64,000 nt of DNA, taken from assembly GCF_016859285.1 (NCBI RefSeq), contig NC_053408.1:9943213-10007212 (forward strand). Direction: 5' to 3'. Positions 57,180 to 64,000 of this stretch are shown in pieces. The translations under genes and the position numbers were made by a program. Source of the stretch: Xiphias gladius. Lineage: Eukaryota; Chordata; Actinopteri; Istiophoriformes; Xiphiidae. The notes beneath the pieces are model-generated. The model was not told the DNA's origin. It saw nothing but the letters and a program-made list of their open reading frames with translations, and ran no database searches. Each line of letters begins with the position of its first letter. The first letter of the stretch is position 1.

Positions 57180-57860
57180 CAAGGGTCTTGAGCTGGAAGT
57201 AGTTCGGCGTTGAGCCACTGTGACTTCTCGCTTGCTTGCTACCGAGCTGCTGTCAAGAGGGCGACAGCATAACTGTTCACACGACATTTAGCAGCCATAA
57301 AATATGAAGCGATGCCATTTTTTTTTTTTGCATTACCAGTTGACAGGTAGAGCTGCGATGAACTTATCTGCTCCCTCTTAAGTCGTTGCTAGCTAGTTGT
57401 CTCGTACGAACCATCACATTGCCTGTAAAGGCTAGCCATAAAAACCCCATGTAAAGTGATCCTGCAGGATCAAAAATACGAATCCTGAACCAAGGATGAT
57501 GGAGTTATTTATGACCCTTCAATGTCGGAGCTGTCAGTATTTTTGATAGAAACAGCATTTGGTGCGGCCCACGTACAGAGCAATTGTAAATCGCTCTGAA
57601 CTGACAATCTGGCAGACAGGCGCCTTCGCATTTTAGCATGAGCTTACCTATATCGGGCAAATCTAAAGCGACATGAATAACGGACGAATCGTGCTGTGTA
57701 GGCGCAGCCCCTCTCCCTCGCGTAACTCCTGGACAGACCGTTTTCCTGACAATCGTCAACGAGGAACTGCCTTGCCCAGTCCTCTCCAGCCCCGGTAGCA
57801 AAGCACCCGCTAGTGGAAGTGGCTAGCCCAGGAGCTGGGCTGGAGTATCACGTGACGGTT
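57180..57860. promoter_or_regulatory. CpG-rich region with palindromic E-box
   Basis: CpG-rich DNA upstream of the coasy promoter candidate, perhaps including an alternative first exon. At 57,848-57,855 there is a palindromic TCACGTGA, the core recognised by TFEB/MITF/USF-type bHLH factors. An open frame on the minus strand at 57,505-57,801 shows no protein similarity and is more likely untranslated. Confidence 0.4.
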
Positions 57861-57899
57861 TACCTGCATCCTGATTAGTTGAGGGGAAAAGCTGTGAAG

Positions 57900-58533
57900 T
57901 GTGGGACTTGTAGTCCTGTCACACACTAGAAGGGGGTTGTATTCGGCTAAATACAGTATTTCCTACCGCTCTCAGTGAGGCACCGTTATTTAGTGTATAG
58001 GCAGATTATAAATAAATACAAAAGGAGGTGTGTGCAAAATGTGCTTGATTGGCATGCCCCTCTCGGCATTTTCCCGTAGCAGCAATGACCACATCAACCC
58101 CAATCATACACTATATATTACATCAACGTGCCTGGTAGTGCCTTCTTGTGTATTAAATCCTGTTGATCCGGATTTGTGAGGGATATGCAGTACAGCAAAC
58201 CCAAAAACTTTACAAGCCTGATGCCCGACAGGTACCAATATTAAATTTCTCATCCAAATTCTAAAAGATTTTCCTCTCCATTTTCTACGCAGCTATTAGC
58301 AGTGATTATCTCAAAAAAAAAAAATCCCATGATATAGTATCAGTACATCCTTAAAGTGATAAACAGTATTTTCTACTGAAATGGCATAATGGCAAAGGGC
58401 ATTGGACAGTGAAGGATCAATTTTTAATGTAAACCAGTGGTGTATGTACAGTGAGTTATGGAGAATCTCGTATGCTATTGTCTGATTCTCAGCACATCTG
58501 GTTGTATCTTAACGATTCACTTTTTAAATGATA

Positions 58534-58599
<66 letters not shown>

Positions 58600-59832
58600 A
58601 ATAAATTAAGTTGGATAGATGAAAATGACATAAATTGCAGTTATGTTTTAAACAAGATAAAACAAGATAAATGCTTGATGCAGCTTTCACAGTGAATCTA
58701 CAGTTATCTGCCATACTGAACCATGATATATGTAATTTTACATAGTTATAGTACACACTCTTGTACTGTTCTTGTTTTTAGAGAGTATCATAGATTTATA
58801 CATATATGAGACAATCTGCACTAGTAGACTTAAACCACAAAAGCTTTAGATAATGTAATGGGTATAAGGAGTTCAGACTTAAGGTTAACATGATCATAAA
58901 AGACTTTGAGTATACCTACACCTGGTTCTTGCTACAGTACTTTCTCCCACACACAACTTATCTAAATTTAATAAAAGCTAAATAGGGGATCGTATGATAT
59001 ATGCATATACAAATGCTGGGGTTGTATCCAATGGCCAATCACTGCAGATCTGAAAATGAAAAAACATGGCACAATATCCCATTAGTTTGGGATGAATCTA
59101 ATTAGCAGGATCCTAGACCTGTGTGAGACACTGACAAATAAACAAATACTGAATTATTATTTTACATTAAGTCCAAAGCGATTAAGTAATTATCGTGTAT
59201 TAAAACATGAGAATTTATAGCAATCACAAAAACTGAGACAAAAAAATGACTCAAGGCAGATTTTTTAAATTTTCAATTATACTTTGAGGCCAACAGTTTG
59301 TTTTTACAAAAATAATAAAAAGAAATTAACTGTTATCTCCATACTGTAGAAAGAGTTGCATGACGAAGCCCTGGGGTTAGCTGGGCAGAGGCATTGCATA
59401 ATTAGCAAAAAAGGACATCAACCAGTCAACACAACATATTCAAGTAAAAAGTCATGTAATCACAATGACGTCACATTAAAGCCTGGTGGCGATTGTTGGA
59501 AATTAAGACTCTTGCTGGGTTTCACTTTAGGTCAGAGGAGTCAAACTGAACCCACGGGACCAGTCCTTCTCATGAACTCTGTTCTCCTTTTTCAAGACAT
59601 TATCTGACAGCAAAATGCTCGGTAAGATTTAGAGAACTATGTTGCCTTTTAAAAATTCAAGTTGGTATCGAAATGTGGGAGGAAATTTTAATCAAAGTAA
59701 GAAATTCTTGATGGTGAGCCTGCAGCATCAGGCATGACATCTTCAGTGGATGTACTGTATGTTTATGAACATGGACAGAAACCTTCTGTGCATTGTAACT
59801 CCCCTGCTCTACATAAAGCCAGTTGAAATATT
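57900..59832. other. Spacer between coasy promoter and zdhhc6 3' end
   Basis: AT-rich noncoding DNA, including the TA microsatellite. No canonical AATAAA for zdhhc6 was noticed on the minus strand immediately below the stop codon, so its 3' end is undefined. Confidence 0.4.
58537..58604. repeat. (TA)n microsatellite
   Basis: TA dinucleotide run with two AAATA interruptions toward the right end, about 65 bases. Self-complementary, so length may vary between individuals or be misassembled. Confidence 0.93.
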
Positions 59833-62800
59833 TTAATTTACTTTCTTTTCGCTGGTGCTATCACTGGCAGCTGTGTCATAATGGCACTTCTCCACACATC
59901 GCCTTGGAAACCATCCCCTTATGCGCTCTCCTACTGAAAGCCAAAATGGAAAGAAAGGACCCTGTTAATGTGAATTTAAAAACGTAATTCAAACAACAGC
60001 AAAATCATCTGTAATCCTGTCACTTTCAATTTTTACCTCTCATTTGCTCCTTGCTTAGAACTTTGTCTCCATACATCCACCATCTGAAGAGAAATAAACT
60101 TATTAGGAGAATTCACACGGACAAAAACAATAAAATTATAGTCTTTTACGCATGTATTCCAGGCTCCTAGAAAAGCAACCAATTCAAGCACTATTATATT
60201 TCTGTGTGGATGAACTTACTTGGTGCCACGGGTGGCTAGGATGGTGTCCCCCTTGTGGAGGGGGATCCTCGGCTCCTCAGTGCAAGGGGTTCTGAAAAAG
60301 GTTTGGAGACCCTTGCTCAGAGGGCAGCAAGCTCCATTATAGTCCTCTACTGCCTGGTACTGGACCTGCTGGCCAAGGCATAGAGGATATCAGGTTATTC
60401 TACTGCTCTAACAACTAAATTCAGACAAGATACGGTATGTGTGTTTATAAAGTAATGTCCCCGAATCTTAATGCATTAAAAAATCTGACAATCTGCATTG
60501 TATAATAGTGGGGTTTTTTTTCAAATTAAAAGTTCAGCCAGTAGAACTCTGAACATGTTTTGATGTTTGTACAGGATAGGCCAATTTGTTTTCTTAATTT
60601 TTTAGAAAACAATGGTTGTTTACCTTCCTTCCTACTGTCTATTATTCTGTTTCAAGTCAGGTGAGGTGGAGACAACTGATGCCTGAAGTTAAAAGATAAT
60701 AATCGTTGTGGTCCTTTGTGCTGATGTGTTTAGTTTTTTCATTAATAAATGCAAAATTATGATTCAGACGATTGTGTTTGGCAAACCAATAAAAATGACA
60801 AGTAAATTACTTGAACATTAAGTTTAGTTTTTTGAGCATAGACTATGTTTTACAAGCTCAGTTTTAACTGCAAGATTTCATTTTGGAAAACATCCACTGA
60901 GAATTGATTGAGCATTGATCAGATGGAAGCTAGACACATTAGAGAAATATGAAGGTGGTTGAAATTATGATATAACATATATGAGGGGCAAATAGAACTT
61001 TCCTTCCTGGACAATGGGAAGACAAATCTAAACTCCGGACCCTGGTCGATATGGTACATCAGCATTGATAAGATAATACACATGTGAGCTGCAATGACAA
61101 GCTGTGGGGAGGTATAGTTTATTAAACTCAAATTTAGCCAAACCTAGGTATTCCTGTCTAAAACTTATTCTTATGTGTCAGTGCTATGTTTAAATCATCA
61201 CCACATGGATGCCACAATATGGATTTGGCAGGTACTTACACTTCTCACTCGTTTATCAGCTTTCTGCTTCAGTTGCTCAATCTGTTTAAAGAAGAACAAC
61301 ACAATTAAAAGTCACTATTGTTATACAATGCAACTTTGATCTCACCGTTTAACATGAAATGTATCAAGAGTGGGACTAATTATAATACCTTCTGGACTAA
61401 CAGCATTTTCCACAAATTAGAGATAATTATCATTATCATTCGTCTTTATTATTATTATTATTATTATTATTATCATTTAACATTAGAACACAATTCACTG
61501 TGTACACGAAAAGAGTGACAAAACAAAAACAGTAGTATGAGCATTATCAAACCCAACAAATAAAACTGAACCTACAGTTAAGGTGTGCTGGTGACACTTG
61601 GGGTGAACTGGCCATTCAATGCCGTCACCCTTGGGCGTCCCTGACCACGTGAAGATTTGCTTGAAGTTCAGCCAGCGGCTGCCGAGGTCGTAAGGGAAGA
61701 TGAACTCCTCCCCTGTTTGGTAGTGCTGTATCCTGTCTTTGGCCTTGTGGAAAAGACAGGGGGAATGGAAGTGTGTGTATGTGTGTCAGTGGGATCAGGT
61801 GTGTGGGTTGGTGTCAGATTTCTGTAGTCAGCTTACTACATTGTACTGACAGAAGATCCTGGAACTTGTGTGTCCTGTGTCATAAAGGGGACTTTTTTTT
61901 TTATTTAAAGAACTTTGAGAATGAAATGTTGAAAACATGGTTTTATATAAATCCTTCAATATTGTGCGAATAAAAAAAGCGATTTGACATAATGGATTAC
62001 TGTTTCTAGATCAAAGAATTAAAAAAAGAGTCACCTATCTTATATCACAGTAAAACACAAAATGTGACCACAAAACAAAGCCACTATAAATCAAAGAGAT
62101 GTTCTGACCTTTTCCTCGATCCAGGACTCGATCGAGGTCTTATTTCGAAGGATGACTTTCATCTGAAAAGGACAGACCGTTTCATTGGCAGAGGCAACTT
62201 ATATTTTCCTATATAAATAACTTTAATATTGCAACACTGATTTCCCCTGAATATGCACTGTGAATATTTCAGATATTTAAACGGGCCGCAAAGACAGACC
62301 CTCAATTTTTGCTTTGCTCTTTCTGGCCTGGCAAATCTAAGTTAGCATTTCATAGCCAACAGCTTATGTAAACTGAGATCATCAATGCAAGCCTTATGAA
62401 AAATTTACCTGTATAAAGAAAAGCATGCCAACAGCAATAGTGGTGCCCAGTGCCAAGCCTAAGGCAAAGAGTGTGGCAGCAAAGGCGGGCAAACTGAAGG
62501 GCATGAGGGGCTGGAATTGACGCACAGCACTCATGTCAATCTTCACAGTGCTCCAGCCAAATGATATCTGCAGGGAGGAGAAATAAAAACAGCTTGACAT
62601 GTGTGGTAACTTCAGTATCAAAAGGATAAAACAAATGAGGCAACTTTGCCTAGAGAAAATATGTGGTTATAACAGGCCATCAAAGGTATGCCATAGCGGG
62701 GTTAGGAGACTACTGACCCTCTCATACAGTTGCGTGTACATGGTCATAATGAAGATGATGGCAGCGTGCGAGCAGCCCAGAGGAGCGAGCAGCAGGAAGC

Positions 62801-63884
62801 TGGTGAAGAAGGCGTGGTTCAGGTGGCCACAGCAGTTGTTGATCCAGGGGCAGTGGTGGTCCATCTTCATCACACACCTGTGGGAGGGGAGGCAGAGGAG
62901 GAAAGGAGTGCTGGGGGAATTGACTGGTTGTTCGGGAGGACATAGAGTGACAAGTCCATCAGCAAGCCACACTGCACCTTTTTTGCAAAGTAAGAATACA
63001 GACAATGTCCTTGATTGTCCATGTGAATGATCATTATATAATTCGAAATTAACAGAATAAAAATAGATTAAAATTACAGGCTTGGTTTACCTTGACAGGC
63101 CTATTAGGGCTCTGTGTGTTTGTCAGTTCTTCTCAGCTGCAATGTGATGTGTGATTAGGAGGATTCAAGTGGGCACTTCAAAAGCCACACAGACACTTTA
63201 CAGCACTGGATGAGTAGAAATAACGTACTGAAAGTGCGCACATCACAGCAGCAGAAAATCTAGTTTGTTGTGCTGGAAATAGCTCAGCGATTTGCTACAG
63301 TGGCTCCATCTCTGTGCTCCTTTATTTAAGTCCATCTCAAATGAAAACCTACTCTTACTTTGGTAAAAAAATGTAGCTACCTGTTACACTTGCGACAGTG
63401 ATGGGATCTGGGGGCCTTGTACCCTTGGCATGCTCTGCAGTACTGTAGATATTGGGTATCCTGTGGATTCTCCTGTTTTGGGATAAACAAAAAAGTAAAA
63501 TGTCTGATCAACTTTCCAATGATTAAATGGCTTCATTCTGCAATAAATGTTAGCAAAATTTCCTTTACACAATCTAAACAAACACAGATGAAAAAGGTAA
63601 TAAGGATTTGTCCTTACTGGTCTCCATCCAAGAGGGATATACCCAGGTCCAACAAACATAGCATTGAAGTAGTTGTAGAGGATGAGGACAGTCCAGTTTA
63701 TGAGCATGATGAAGTTAATGCTGCCTCCTGTAGTGTCTAGTGGCCAGTACCAGATAATTGAGTCCAGAATAGCCATGGTGGAGCATATAGCAATGACAGA
63801 CAGGGCTATGACTGGACCCCAATGGCACAATCTCCGAACCTCATGGAGGTTCTCAAATGTCACAAAAGTTGACAGGAAGTTCAT
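59833..63884 (-). CDS. zdhhc6: Palmitoyltransferase ZDHHC6, ten coding exons
   Basis: CDS = complement(join(59833..59930, 60037..60083, 60220..60365, 61240..61281, 61576..61743, 62109..62162, 62409..62567, 62718..62877, 63381..63472, 63618..63884)), 410 aa (human 413). ER S-acyltransferase that palmitoylates ER proteins such as calnexin and IP3 receptor. Seen: two N-terminal membrane segments, a Cys-rich domain from YCRAC to CCGH with the catalytic DHHC at 126-129 (KMDHHCPW), two more membrane segments, then a cytosolic SH3-like region (EDYNGACCPLSKG, ATRGTKWWMYGDK). The C-terminus is KKVN, a canonical KKxx ER-retrieval signal comparable to the human KKNR ending. The ATG at 63884 follows a run of A (aaaaaaATG). 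A splice acceptor at about 63,930 implies an upstream noncoding exon near or beyond the window edge. Confidence 0.96.
61445..61473. repeat. (TTA)n microsatellite in a zdhhc6 intron
   Basis: Nine to ten TTA units, interrupted at the right by TCA, in the intron between coding exons 6 and 7. Confidence 0.93.
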
Positions 63885-64000
63885 TTTTTTTGCCACAAGG
63901 TTAGAACTAATATTTTGGCTTTTGAGCTCCTGAAATGTATCGACCAAGCAATAATGTTACTTTTTCCCTCTGCTATCTTGCAAAGTCAGCGGTGCGGACG

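Noticed and set aside
57505-57801. 98-residue minus-strand frame near the coasy promoter
   Set aside because: CpG-rich leader DNA with no similarity and no need for it in the complete coasy model.

Overview
The window is vertebrate nuclear DNA, almost certainly from a teleost and probably a percomorph. It has intron-containing genes with GT-AG junctions, full-length orthologues of vertebrate proteins, long CA/TG microsatellites and several interspersed repeats typical of bony fish. Nothing bacterial, phage-like or CRISPR-like is present.

Layout: (1) About 4.6-10.2 kb holds a plus-strand C1q-like synaptic organiser gene, c1ql1, with two coding exons. (2) About 10.2-23.5 kb is a gene-poor, repeat-rich interval that includes a decayed, internally inverted Penelope-like retroelement. 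(3) About 23.5-36 kb is a compact head-to-tail series on the minus strand: dcakd (dephospho-CoA kinase domain protein), pus3 (tRNA pseudouridine 38/39 synthase) and a CD63-like tetraspanin. (4) About 36-40.4 kb is noncoding with an old tandem repeat. (5) 40.4-49.4 kb is a plus-strand short smooth-muscle-type myosin light chain kinase (mylk5-like) with 16 coding exons. (6) 50.4-57.8 kb is minus-strand coasy (bifunctional CoA synthase), tail-to-tail with the kinase gene. (7) 59.8-64 kb is minus-strand zdhhc6, an ER palmitoyltransferase whose coding region is complete; its promoter probably lies at or beyond the right edge.

All seven coding models were assembled exon by exon. Each closes in frame at about the usual family length: c1ql1 275, dcakd 229, pus3 469, tetraspanin 237, mylk5-like 853, coasy 558 and zdhhc6 410 residues. 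The c1ql1-dcakd neighbourhood matches my recollection of human 17q21.31, which supports the c1ql1 assignment. Two proteins with dephospho-CoA kinase domains (dcakd and coasy) lie within about 30 kb of each other; otherwise the genes do not form one pathway.

I found no convincing new biological system. The items most worth checking are a near-perfect 31-bp hairpin in a coasy intron, a perfect 22-bp hairpin near 1.9 kb, an 87-bp TG tract a few bases from the c1ql1 exon 2 acceptor, a shortened collagen stalk in c1ql1, a NAGNAG acceptor in zdhhc6, and the rearranged Penelope-like fossil.
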